Of a DNA stretch of 64,000 nt, positions 8,041 through 16,340 are shown in pieces. The stretch's first letter is position 1, and each line of letters opens with the position of its first letter. The notes beneath the pieces were generated by a model. The model had not been told where the DNA came from. It was given only the letters and a program-made list of their open reading frames with translations, and made no database searches. The position numbers were made by a program, and so were the translations under genes. The DNA comes from Chryseobacterium oleae (lineage in GTDB: Bacteria > Bacteroidota > Bacteroidia > Flavobacteriales > Weeksellaceae): assembly GCF_900115055.1 (NCBI RefSeq), contig NZ_FOVD01000006.1, positions 269,258 through 333,257 on the forward strand. The letters run 5' to 3'.

Positions 8041-8877
8041 TTAAACCTCTCTCGCAATCTCTTTCCCTTCCCTCCTGCTCCATTCGCTCCACGAACCTAA
8101 ATAAAGATCCGGAATAGGAAAACCTGCATAATTCAGGGCTAAAATAGTATGACACGCCGTCACACCGGACCCGCAATGGATAATAAGATGCTGAGGTTTA
8201 TCTTTTAAAAGTTCTGTATATTTTTGTTTTAAAACTTCAGGTTTCAGGAAATTTCCGTTCTCATCCAGGTTTTCAGAAAAAGGAATATTGATGGCTCCCG
8301 GAATGTGTCCGGCTACGAGATCAATCGGTTCAGATTCACCATTATAACGGTAAGCATCTCTTACATCGACAACCGTTGAAGAATGGCTTAACAGTTCATT
8401 TTCAACATTTTCCAAAGCTTTAACCGGAAGAAGCCAACCTTCTTTTTTAATGACAGAAGATTTTTCAAAAGACTCTTCGCCGGACGAAAATTCTACTCCG
8501 TCTTTCTCTGCAGCCTGGAATCCTCCATCCAGAACCTGAACATTTTCAAATCCAAAAGACTTCAGCATCCACCAGGCTCTTGCTCCTGCATTGGCTCCGT
8601 TTTTATCATCATATATCACGATATGAGCATCTTCAGAGATTCCAAGATTTGAAAGTGTTTCAGCAAATTTTGTAATGTCCGGAAGCGGGTGTCTTCCTCC
8701 AAAAGCAGCATCTTCACCAATCTCGGCCAGATCTTTATCCAGATCAATAAAACGGGCTCCTTTGATATGTTTTTCAAGATAAGTTTGATGGACGTCTTTT
8801 CCTACTCTGGCATCAAGGATAATTAGGTTTTCTGCTGAAAGGTTTTTTAATTCGGATGATGAGATGATGGGTGACAT
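8041..8877 (-). CDS. sseA: Thiosulfate/3-mercaptopyruvate sulfurtransferase (tandem rhodanese)
   Basis: 278 residues, two rhodanese domains. The N-terminal domain (about 5-130, LIILDARVGKD) lacks a catalytic Cys. The C-terminal domain (about 150-275, VVDVRDAYRYNGE) carries the active loop HCGSGVTACH with Cys235 as the persulfide site. The CGSGVTA loop favours the 3-mercaptopyruvate/SseA type. It moves sulfane sulfur from 3-mercaptopyruvate or thiosulfate to an acceptor. A degradative partner to the cysteine operon nearby is plausible, but it is a separate transcript. The gene is flanked on both sides by inverted interspersed repeats, and a REP-like element lies 32 bp upstream of the start. 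Confidence 0.9.
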   Translation of the reverse strand: MSPIISSSELKNLSAENLIILDARVGKDVHQTYLEKHIKGARFIDLDKDLAEIGEDAAFGGRHPLPDITKFAETLSNLGISEDAHIVIYDDKNGANAGARAWWMLKSFGFENVQVLDGGFQAAEKDGVEFSSGEESFEKSSVIKKEGWLLPVKALENVENELLSHSSTVVDVRDAYRYNGESEPIDLVAGHIPGAINIPFSENLDENGNFLKPEVLKQKYTELLKDKPQHLIIHCGSGVTACHTILALNYAGFPIPDLYLGSWSEWSRREGKEIAREV

Positions 8878-8908
8878 ATCTGGTGATTTTGGGGTTAAAA
8901 TGATAAGT

Positions 8909-8970
8909 TTTGGCTAAAGCCAATTGAATTTTTAATACAGGAAAGCGGGTTAAAACCCGCTCCTATTGAT
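8909..8970. repeat. REP-like element (two hairpins), copy 1
   Basis: TTGGCTAAAGCCAA, then a spacer, then AGCGGGttaaaaCCCGCT followed by CCTATTGA. Two small hairpins. A second copy with the same order is at 39228-39290. Both sit just upstream of a minus-strand start codon. Confidence 0.8.
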
Positions 8971-8973
8971 ATA

Positions 8974-9050
8974 TTTTGTCTCGCAGATTGCACAGATTAT
9001 GCAGATTTTTATGCTTTAAAAACAATGTCATCCGCTTTATCAGCCTGATC
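8974..9050 (+). repeat. Interspersed 'GCAGATT' repeat, right copy
   Basis: TCTCGCAGATTGCACAGATT followed by ATGCAGATTTTTATG. Inverted relative of 7885-7960, on the other side of the sulfurtransferase gene. Confidence 0.55.
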
Positions 9051-9071
9051 TGCGCGCGCTTTATTTTTTAT

Positions 9072-9920
9072 TTAAAAATGAAAAATATCCTTCGCCTTAT
9101 TGTAAGAGCTTTCAAAATTCAGCAGATTCAGTTTGTGTTCTGCTTTTTCTACGCTCATAAAATTGATGACCTGTTCCGTAGGCATATTTCCTACCAGATC
9201 ATCTTTGGCCATAGGACATCCGCCGATACCTTTGATAGCACTGTCAAATCTTCTGCAGCCTTTATCGTAAGCCGCTTTTAGTTTTGAGTAAGAATCTTCA
9301 TAACGGTTATGGAAATGCCCTCCAAAATTGATCTCAGGGTATTTTGACGGTATTTTTTCGAATAAAAGTGCAATGGTTTCAGGAGTTGCAACCCCTGTCG
9401 TATCAGACAGAAGCACATCTTTGATTCCGATCTCTGAAAATCTTTTGGCCCAGAAATCAACATCTTCCCATTTCCACATTTCACCGTACGGATTTCCGAA
9501 AGCCATGGAGAAATAAATATTCAGCTGTTTTCCTTCACCTTTAACCAGTTCAAGCATTTTAATGATCTCATTAAAAGCTTCTTCCTGGCTTTTATTCGTA
9601 TTTCTGTGCTGAAAAGTTTCTGAAATAGAAAATGGAAACCCCAGAATATCCACAGACTGATGTTTTAATGCTTTTTCGGCACCTCTGTAATTTCCGATGA
9701 TTGCAGAAACTTTTGTATCAGATAAAGTTTTATCTATATTTTCGGCAACTTCATCAGAATCAGCAAGCTGAGGAATTGCCTTTGGAGATACGAAGCTGAG
9801 ACAATCCAATATATCATACCCAACTTCCATTAAAGAGTTGATGTAATCTATTTTTTTGTTTGTGGGGATAAATTCTCCCCAACCCTGCATTGCATCTCTC
9901 GGACATTCTGTTAGAAACAT
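9072..9920 (-). CDS. Hydroxymethylglutaryl-CoA lyase
   Basis: 282 residues from the ATG at 9920. A TTG start 13 codons upstream would overlap the predicted promoter, so the ATG is preferred. It is a DRE-TIM/HMGL-like aldolase: TECPRDAMQGW at the start carries the metal and substrate residues, HFHNRY is the metal-binding His pair, and GIGGCPMAKDD near residue 231 is the HMG-CoA lyase signature with the catalytic Cys235. It splits HMG-CoA into acetyl-CoA and acetoacetate in leucine degradation. Other leucine catabolism genes are not in the window. Confidence 0.92.
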   Translation of the reverse strand: MFLTECPRDAMQGWGEFIPTNKKIDYINSLMEVGYDILDCLSFVSPKAIPQLADSDEVAENIDKTLSDTKVSAIIGNYRGAEKALKHQSVDILGFPFSISETFQHRNTNKSQEEAFNEIIKMLELVKGEGKQLNIYFSMAFGNPYGEMWKWEDVDFWAKRFSEIGIKDVLLSDTTGVATPETIALLFEKIPSKYPEINFGGHFHNRYEDSYSKLKAAYDKGCRRFDSAIKGIGGCPMAKDDLVGNMPTEQVINFMSVEKAEHKLNLLNFESSYNKAKDIFHF

Positions 9921-9937
9921 TGGTACTTTGATTTTCT

Positions 9938-9945
9938 CAAATATA
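9938..9945 (-). promoter_or_regulatory. Promoter core TATATTTG before HMG-CoA lyase
   Basis: Exact TAnnTTTG core on the minus strand 17 bp before the ATG at 9920; the resulting 5' UTR would be short. A 9-bp-arm palindrome lies just upstream (9963-9990). Confidence 0.4.
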
Positions 9946-9962
9946 ATAAAAGTTAACAAGTT

Positions 9963-9990
9963 TATGTTAGCCTATTACAAAGCTAACATA
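9963..9990. promoter_or_regulatory. Inverted repeat TATGTTAGC/GCTAACATA
   Basis: Perfect 9-bp arms separated by 10 bp, between the end of the cysteine operon and the HMG-CoA lyase promoter. On the plus strand a T-run follows, but no plus-strand gene ends here, so an operator is as likely as a terminator. Confidence 0.45.
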
Positions 9991-10110
9991 TTTTTGATTT
10001 TCAAGCTTTTATATATAATTTAAAATTTCGATAACTGATATTCAATTCCAGATAAGCTATTCAAGACATGGAAAACTTTGCTTATTCATTATCATCTTAT
10101 CCCAAAAAAC

Positions 10111-11634
10111 TTAGATGAATGATTTTACAATCGTAATTAAGCTCATCACAATCACCACCACTCCTACAACAGCAAACATTTTCTTAGCCGGAAGTCGTGA
10201 CGTAAACATCGCTGAGAAAGGAGCCGTAAAAACCCCTCCAAGCAGAAGACCCAGCACAATGTTCCAGTGATGAATTCCGATGGTGAAAATAAAGGTTAAA
10301 GCACTTACAACGGTCAGTAAAAACTTAGCCAGTGTCGAACTTCCCACTACATACCGCGGTGTTCTTCCTTCTTTGATCAAGGTTCCGGTAACAAGCGGTC
10401 CCCAACCGCCGCCTGCAAAAGAATCAATAAATCCTCCTACTAATCCCAATATTCTGAGATTGGTTCTCTTTTTCCGTATGTTTTTTCCTGTTCTTTTATC
10501 TTTAAAAGCATTTCTAAGAATATTGATTCCTAAATACAAGGTATAGCAGGCGATGACCGGCTTTACAATATGAGCATATTTCTCTCCGAAATGAGACAGC
10601 GCAAATGCCCCGATAAAAGCCCCCACAGCCGCTACAGGAAAAAGAATCCAGACCATCTTTTTGTTGACATTTCCCAATTTATAATGGCTGATACTTCCGG
10701 CAGCCGATGTAAAAGATTCCGCAGAATGAATACTTGCACTGACCACCGGCGGCGGAACATTCAGAAGCAAAAGAATGGTGGTACAGATGACTCCATATCC
10801 CATTCCCATAGATCCGGCCACAACTTCAGCCAGGAAACCGGCCAGCAGCATCCAGTAAAAAATATGTCCGTCTTTACTCAGGAAATCCTGAATATCTCCG
10901 GACAGATTGAACTGATAAATAATCAGAGCCAAGACCGCAACAAGAACGAAAACGCCAATAATCCCGAGATAGATATTGGCTCTTCTCTGAACTGTTTTGG
11001 TGATGTTGATCAGTTTTTCCATCTCCAGCTTTGTTTCTTCTGGTTGAATGGTTTTTTCACCTAAATAATCCGTGGTCAGCCGGTTCAGTTCTTTGACTTT
11101 GTAGGTAAAATCACCTTTTAACTGATTCCTGATGTTCTGCATATTGTCCAGCAGCCCCTCCATATCTTCATCAGGAATGGTTTCTGTTAAGATTTCCCGT
11201 AACCGTTTGGCCACAGTAGGAGATTTTCCATTGGTTGAAACGGCAATTTTAAGATCTCCTTTTCTGACGATGGAACCCAGATAGAAGTCACACAAGCCCG
11301 GCTTATCAGCAATATTCACCAAGGTATTATTCTGATGGGCCCTGCTACGGATCTGCTCAGCCAGAATAATATCATTAACGGCTACGATAGCAATATCAGC
11401 ACTGTTAAAATCATTATCTGTATACGATCTTTCATGCAGAGTGAGGTTAGGATAATTCTGCTTCAGATCCTTAACCTGATCATTGATTTCTTTTGCAACC
11501 AGCTTAATGCGTGCTCCCGGAGAATTCGCCAAAACAGACTGCAGTTTTTCCAGAGCAATATTTCCGCCGCCAATGATCAGCAGAGATAATTCTTCGAGCT
11601 TTAAGAATATGGGATATAAAGAGTTACTCATCAT
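10111..11634 (-). CDS. Siroheme synthase (precorrin-2 dehydrogenase) fused to a TSUP permease
   Basis: 507 residues with two functions. Residues 1-~210 are the CysG-N/Met8p type NAD-dependent precorrin-2 dehydrogenase/sirohydrochlorin ferrochelatase: LIIGGGNIALEK (19-30) is the dinucleotide site and VSTNGKSPTVAKRLRE is a conserved family segment. From ~220 on there are about eight hydrophobic segments of a TauE/SafE (TSUP) transporter (GSMGMGYGVICTT, GGFIDSFAGGGWGPLVTGTL), a family that moves sulfite, sulfoacetate or similar anions. It is the last gene of the sulfur operon, 2 bp after the TonB-dependent receptor gene. The enzyme completes siroheme for CysI; the permease could export or import sulfite or sulfate. 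The methyltransferase step is the separate CobA. Confidence 0.9.
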   Translation of the reverse strand: MMSNSLYPIFLKLEELSLLIIGGGNIALEKLQSVLANSPGARIKLVAKEINDQVKDLKQNYPNLTLHERSYTDNDFNSADIAIVAVNDIILAEQIRSRAHQNNTLVNIADKPGLCDFYLGSIVRKGDLKIAVSTNGKSPTVAKRLREILTETIPDEDMEGLLDNMQNIRNQLKGDFTYKVKELNRLTTDYLGEKTIQPEETKLEMEKLINITKTVQRRANIYLGIIGVFVLVAVLALIIYQFNLSGDIQDFLSKDGHIFYWMLLAGFLAEVVAGSMGMGYGVICTTILLLLNVPPPVVSASIHSAESFTSAAGSISHYKLGNVNKKMVWILFPVAAVGAFIGAFALSHFGEKYAHIVKPVIACYTLYLGINILRNAFKDKRTGKNIRKKRTNLRILGLVGGFIDSFAGGGWGPLVTGTLIKEGRTPRYVVGSSTLAKFLLTVVSALTFIFTIGIHHWNIVLGLLLGGVFTAPFSAMFTSRLPAKKMFAVVGVVVIVMSLITIVKSFI

Positions 11635-11636
11635 AT

Positions 11637-14513
11637 TTAAAGTTTTAGATCATAGGTGAATGCCACATAATACAGCCCTCCGATTTCAGGTCCTGCCGCA
11701 TATTGAAAGTATCGGCGATTAAGAAGATTGGTCGCTCCGATTTTAACGCTCGCCTTTATTTCAGGGATTCTCCACGTCGCCTGAGCATCAATGGTATAGT
11801 AGGAAGGAATATTTCCGGACGCCAGCGGACTTTCCCATAAGAAGCTGTCCTGCCATCTTGCAGCCACTGTAAATCCGATGTTTTTGATAATCTCCCTATT
11901 TCCCACACTTAGATTGACCGCCCATTTAGGGGTATTGAAAGCCGTAATAAAAAGATCTGAAGTATTGGTTGAAATAAGGTCGTTATAAGACACGTTTACA
12001 TTCACATTATAATTTCTCACAACATTGTATCGGATACCCAAAGAAGTACCAAAACTTTTGTACTTACTAGTACTGTTGGTATAAACCCTGTAACGGTCCT
12101 GCTTGCTTCTGTCCAGCATTGCTAAGACAGCATTATCGCTTCCGATATTTTCATTTTTAGGCACTGCCACTTCTACCTGTCCCAGAAAACCTTCATAGAT
12201 GTTGTAGTAAAAATCCCAGTCGATGACCAGTCTGCTGTTGAATAAGGCTGATTTATAGCCTACTTCAAAAGATGTCACTTTTTCCGGCTGTAATTTGGGC
12301 AGATTGGCCGCCGTTAAAATATTTCTGTTTTTCAATGCAGACTGATTCTGGTTTGTTCCTCCGTCTACGTCTTTATTCACTGCAGAAATAAACTGATCTA
12401 TAGAAGCCAGCGTATAAGAGTTTTCAAGATACCCCAGTCCATCATTAGCCTTTGAAAGTCCACCTACTCTTCTTACATTTCCGTTATTAACGAACGACAA
12501 TGCTTCAAATAAAGAAGGAAAACGATAGCCATTTTGAAAAGAAGCTCTGAAATTGTGCTGGTTAACCGGAGAATAAACCACGCTCAGCCTTGGATTTAAT
12601 TTTGTTTCAAACTCCGGGTTTCTATCTGCACGAAGGGCCAGATTCACTTTTAATTTATCCTGGAAAAAAAGCTTAGTAAGCTGTACAAATGCACCGTATT
12701 TCTGATAAATAACATTACTCCCGAAGGTTCCGTCAGACAGGGGAATATTTCTTTCGCTGACAGGTCTGTTAAAATCAACGAAGTTATTTCCGTCGGGTGT
12801 GATGCTGTAAAGACGGTAATCTGCTCCCGCAAGAAGGCTGAAAATCTTTACAAATCGGGTGAAATCGTAAGTAATTTCGCCCTGATAAAAACGGGATTTC
12901 TGTTCAAGCTTTGCGCCTCCGGTGGCTGGTGCTCCTGCAATTCCGGAATTCGCTGAATCCCAGTTATTAATCCCGATAATGGTATTTTTTAACTGCTCAA
13001 ATGCTGCCGTTCCCGGAACTACGCGGTTTTTATCAGCTTCCTGTCTCGCCAGAATAAAAGCATCATTCAGATTGATCCCTGAATTAAGCCTGTCCTGCAA
13101 AGTCGTCTGAAAGATATTTCTCCAGTTGGTATTGGAAAGATTCGTAAGGTCCAGATTATCAGCCAGCGGCTTAAGATTATAAGAATCTCCGGTATTCTCT
13201 ATGGACACATAGGCTCTGAATGTCAATTCTTTACCTGTCAGCTCTACTTTATGGTTCTGAACCGTTGCATTCTGTAGACGGATCTTGTTCCCCCGCTGAA
13301 AAGTGCCGTCCAGCAATCCATAACGGTAGACATACGATGTTCTCCACTGATCTCCAAAACGGTAGTATAATCCTGCATCAAACTTTATATTCTTCACTTC
13401 AGGACTTATCAGATCCTTTTCGTAATACCCTGTTCTTGATACATTAAAAGTGGTTGGTTTTCCATTGTAATTCACTTTTACCGATGTCCTGTTGTTTCTT
13501 TCGTCACCGTATTTATTCCAGAGATCTTCTGCGGGATTATTGGTGAGAGAAAAATTGGGATTTGCTGTAATGAATGAATTGGGGTTCTGATCTGTACGGT
13601 TATCCGAGATCCAGTCTACACCGCTGAAATAGGAAGCATTGACCTTTACGGCAAAGTTTTTATTGATGACTTTTGCAATTCTGACTGCACTTTCACCAAG
13701 AGCAGCGGTTTTGTGATTCACGTTATCTACATGATTCACTCCGCCTCTGAAATACAAACTTACGCCTTCCGAAGTAAATGGATCTTTGGTCTGAAGACTC
13801 GCCAATCCGTTGACAGCATTCATTCCATACAGGGCAGAAGCCGCTCCGGGCGTGATCTCCATGGACTGGATATCCAGTTCTGTGGGACCTATGGCATTTC
13901 CCAGCGGAACACCAAGCGTGGCAGACTGTACATCTACTCCATCCACCAGTTGCATGAACCTGAAGTTATTCGGAGAATTGAATCCTCTGGAATTGGGAAC
14001 TTTTAAAGTAAGACTTGAGGTTAAAAGCTGTAATCCCTTCACATTCTCTAAGGTTTCGTAGAATGAGGCTGCAGGACTTTCCCGGATGGTTTTAATATCA
14101 ATTTTTTCAATCGCGATCGGTGATCTCAGAATTTTTTCCGGAACGCGGGAAGCTGAAATAACGACTTCGTTGATGATGGTGTTCTGAGGATTTAATTCGA
14201 TAGCAATTTTACTGGACAATGAAAGTATCTCGGCAGTATGAGCTGCGAATCCTTCTTTGGTCACCACGATTCTGAAAGGAATTTTCACCCTTGTTCTCAG
14301 GTTAAAATTTCCTTCCTGATCGGTTACTGCCGTATCCTGGGTATGTTCTACCTGGATCTTTACTCCGGCAATGCCTTTATGGGTGTCCGTATGTTTAATG
14401 ATTCCGCTTACTTCGATAAGCTGCTGTGCCTGTAAAACGGCAGTAAAAGAAAGGGTAAGAAGTAAGATCAGACTTATTCTCTGCTTAAAATAATGGTGGG
14501 ATATGGATTTCAC
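11637..14513 (-). CDS. TonB-dependent receptor of the sulfur operon
   Basis: 958 residues. Signal peptide to about residue 30 (LQAQ), then a carboxypeptidase-D-like beta domain (~33-115, SGIIKHTDTHKGIAGVKI), a plug (~120-235, VVISASRVPEKILR and LYGMNAVNGLASLQ), and a 22-strand barrel ending YVAFTYDLKL. The only start before the signal peptide is GTG at 14513. It should take up a substrate too large for porins using the proton-motive force. Position between cysI and the siroheme-synthase/permease fusion implies a sulfur source (for example a sulfonate or sulfate ester) or a cofactor for siroheme enzymes; the substrate cannot be read from sequence. A 33-codon Cys-containing ORF ends 29 bp before its start and may control it. 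Confidence 0.93.
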   Translation of the reverse strand: MKSISHHYFKQRISLILLLTLSFTAVLQAQQLIEVSGIIKHTDTHKGIAGVKIQVEHTQDTAVTDQEGNFNLRTRVKIPFRIVVTKEGFAAHTAEILSLSSKIAIELNPQNTIINEVVISASRVPEKILRSPIAIEKIDIKTIRESPAASFYETLENVKGLQLLTSSLTLKVPNSRGFNSPNNFRFMQLVDGVDVQSATLGVPLGNAIGPTELDIQSMEITPGAASALYGMNAVNGLASLQTKDPFTSEGVSLYFRGGVNHVDNVNHKTAALGESAVRIAKVINKNFAVKVNASYFSGVDWISDNRTDQNPNSFITANPNFSLTNNPAEDLWNKYGDERNNRTSVKVNYNGKPTTFNVSRTGYYEKDLISPEVKNIKFDAGLYYRFGDQWRTSYVYRYGLLDGTFQRGNKIRLQNATVQNHKVELTGKELTFRAYVSIENTGDSYNLKPLADNLDLTNLSNTNWRNIFQTTLQDRLNSGINLNDAFILARQEADKNRVVPGTAAFEQLKNTIIGINNWDSANSGIAGAPATGGAKLEQKSRFYQGEITYDFTRFVKIFSLLAGADYRLYSITPDGNNFVDFNRPVSERNIPLSDGTFGSNVIYQKYGAFVQLTKLFFQDKLKVNLALRADRNPEFETKLNPRLSVVYSPVNQHNFRASFQNGYRFPSLFEALSFVNNGNVRRVGGLSKANDGLGYLENSYTLASIDQFISAVNKDVDGGTNQNQSALKNRNILTAANLPKLQPEKVTSFEVGYKSALFNSRLVIDWDFYYNIYEGFLGQVEVAVPKNENIGSDNAVLAMLDRSKQDRYRVYTNSTSKYKSFGTSLGIRYNVVRNYNVNVNVSYNDLISTNTSDLFITAFNTPKWAVNLSVGNREIIKNIGFTVAARWQDSFLWESPLASGNIPSYYTIDAQATWRIPEIKASVKIGATNLLNRRYFQYAAGPEIGGLYYVAFTYDLKL

Positions 14514-14542
14514 TTGTTTAAAATTTTAGGGTTAAAAATGAT

Positions 14543-14644
14543 TTATGCGTCGTCAATTAATGAACAGCACATACACATTCGGATCCCTAAAAGATGATGG
14601 TAGTGTTTTCTGGCCTTTTTCTGCCGGTAAAGAAGGTTGATCAT
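14543..14644 (-). CDS. Cys-rich 33-codon leader ORF before the TonB-dependent receptor
   Basis: ATG at 14644, TAA at 14543-14545. The peptide starts MINLLYRQKKARKHYHH, has a basic middle, and near its end reads IRMCMCCSLIDDA: Cys24, Cys26 and Cys27 by two TGT and one TGC codon. It begins 4 bases after the cysI stop and ends 29 bases before the GTG start of the receptor, filling the only sizeable gap in this part of the operon. A cluster of Cys codons directly before a gene of the cysteine pathway fits ribosome-stalling control by Cys-tRNA level. A copper-sensing uORF, like CruR before a Bordetella TonB receptor, is the main alternative. Translation is not shown. Confidence 0.6.
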   Translation of the reverse strand: MINLLYRQKKARKHYHHLLGIRMCMCCSLIDDA

Positions 14645-14648
14645 ATTT

Positions 14649-16322
14649 TTATGGTATTGTTTGTAAATAGCGGTAAGAGAAGTCACCGAAGGTTTCCTCC
14701 GAATGTCTCCCTTTCAAGTAGATTCCGAAAAGTTCATCCAGAGTTTGAAGGATTTCTTCTTCGCCGATGTTTTCTTTAAATTTTGTATTGAGACGCATTC
14801 CAAGCCTGTCGCCGCCAATGTGAAGATTGTATTTTCCGTAAGCCGTTCCTACAAATCCTATTTCGGCATTGGGTGATCTTCCGCAACCGTTTGGACAGCC
14901 TGTCATTCTGATGGTGATATCTTCGTCCTGAAGTCCGTGTTTTTCAAGGATAGGCTCTATTTTCGTGACTAAAACGGGCAAATACCTCTGACCTTCCGCC
15001 AAAGCCAGTGAACAGGTGTTCAGTGCCACACAGGCCACGGAGTTTTTACGCAACGCGCTGGCTTTTTCTGTATAACCTGAAATCCCGTGTTCTTTCAGAA
15101 GATGTTCAATTTCTGCCTTATCCTCTTCGCCAATATCAGAAAGAATCAGATTCTGATTACAGGTGAACCGGAAATTCACATTTCCTGTCTCCGCAATTTT
15201 CAACAGCCCTGATTTCAAAGGATAGTCTTCTGTATCCAAAACCCTTCCATGCTCTACAAATAAAGTGTAAAACCATTTTCCTTCATGATTTTGGGTCCAG
15301 CCGTAACGGTCTTTTCTCTGTTCAAACTTAAACTCGCGGGCTGGTTCTAAGGCAAAGCCGCATCTTTTTTCGACCTCGTTTCTATAGCCTTCAATGCCCA
15401 GTTTATCAATTGTATATTTTAATCTGGATAATTTTCTGTCGCTTCTGTTTCCGAAATCACGCTGTACTGTTATAATTTCGTAGACCGCCTTCAGCAGTTT
15501 TTCTTCTGTATCTACAAAACCTAAAAGAGAAGCCAGACGTGCATAAGTCGCATCATTTCCGTGGGTAGCACCCAATCCGCCGCCGGCCGCGATATTGTAA
15601 CCGACAATTCTGTCATCTTCAACGATGGCAATCAGGGCAATATCATTAATAAAAACATCCACATCATTGTTGGGAGGAATGGCAATTCCGATTTTCAGTT
15701 TTCTCGGCAGGTATCTGTCCTGATACAAAGGATCTTCCTCTGTTTTCCTGTCGATTAATAACTCATCATCGATCCACAGATCATAATAGGATTTTGTTTT
15801 CGGAAGACACATTTCACTGATTTTTCCGGCCAGTTCATAGACCACCTGATGCATTGGTGACTCGGAAGGATTTGAAGTACACGTTACATTTCTGTTCACA
15901 TCACCACATGCCGCAATCGAATCCAGATGCTGTAAGTTGAAATTCTGGATGGTAGGTCTTACATGAGATTTTAAAATCCCATGTAGCTGAATGGTCTGGC
16001 GCGTCGTAATTTTAATCACTCCCGTGGAATGGTTTTCTGCAATTTCATGAAGTCCCGCCCACTGTTCGGAAGTTAAAAATCCTCCCGGAAGTCTTAGCCT
16101 GATCATGTAGGAATATAGCCACTCCAGTTTCTTAGCGACTCTTTCTTCGCGCCTGTCCCGGTCATCCTGCTGGTACATTCCATGGAATTTGATGAGGGTT
16201 TGGTCATCTTCTCTGATGGCTCCGGTAAAATCGTCCAAAAGACTTTCCTTTAAAGTTCCTCTGAGCCCGTTGCTGCCGGTTTTTATCCTTTCTACCGGCG
16301 AAAGGTTATTCTTATCTGTCAT
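14649..16322 (-). CDS. cysI: Sulfite reductase hemoprotein (beta subunit)
   Basis: 557 residues, the normal CysI length. It reduces sulfite to sulfide with six electrons at a coupled siroheme-[4Fe-4S] centre. The cluster ligands are Cys431 and Cys437 (ACVALNTCSLALAE) and Cys476 and Cys480 (RMTGCPNGCGR). Two ferredoxin-like nitrite/sulfite reductase half-domains and the siroheme-binding segment ITTRQTIQLHG are clear. It lies 18 bp after cysJ. Siroheme comes from CobA and the fusion protein in the same operon. CysI is preferred over nitrite reductase because of the flavoprotein partner and the operon. Confidence 0.96.
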   Translation of the reverse strand: MTDKNNLSPVERIKTGSNGLRGTLKESLLDDFTGAIREDDQTLIKFHGMYQQDDRDRREERVAKKLEWLYSYMIRLRLPGGFLTSEQWAGLHEIAENHSTGVIKITTRQTIQLHGILKSHVRPTIQNFNLQHLDSIAACGDVNRNVTCTSNPSESPMHQVVYELAGKISEMCLPKTKSYYDLWIDDELLIDRKTEEDPLYQDRYLPRKLKIGIAIPPNNDVDVFINDIALIAIVEDDRIVGYNIAAGGGLGATHGNDATYARLASLLGFVDTEEKLLKAVYEIITVQRDFGNRSDRKLSRLKYTIDKLGIEGYRNEVEKRCGFALEPAREFKFEQRKDRYGWTQNHEGKWFYTLFVEHGRVLDTEDYPLKSGLLKIAETGNVNFRFTCNQNLILSDIGEEDKAEIEHLLKEHGISGYTEKASALRKNSVACVALNTCSLALAEGQRYLPVLVTKIEPILEKHGLQDEDITIRMTGCPNGCGRSPNAEIGFVGTAYGKYNLHIGGDRLGMRLNTKFKENIGEEEILQTLDELFGIYLKGRHSEETFGDFSYRYLQTIP

Positions 16323-16340
16323 ATCGTATCCGTTTATGAT

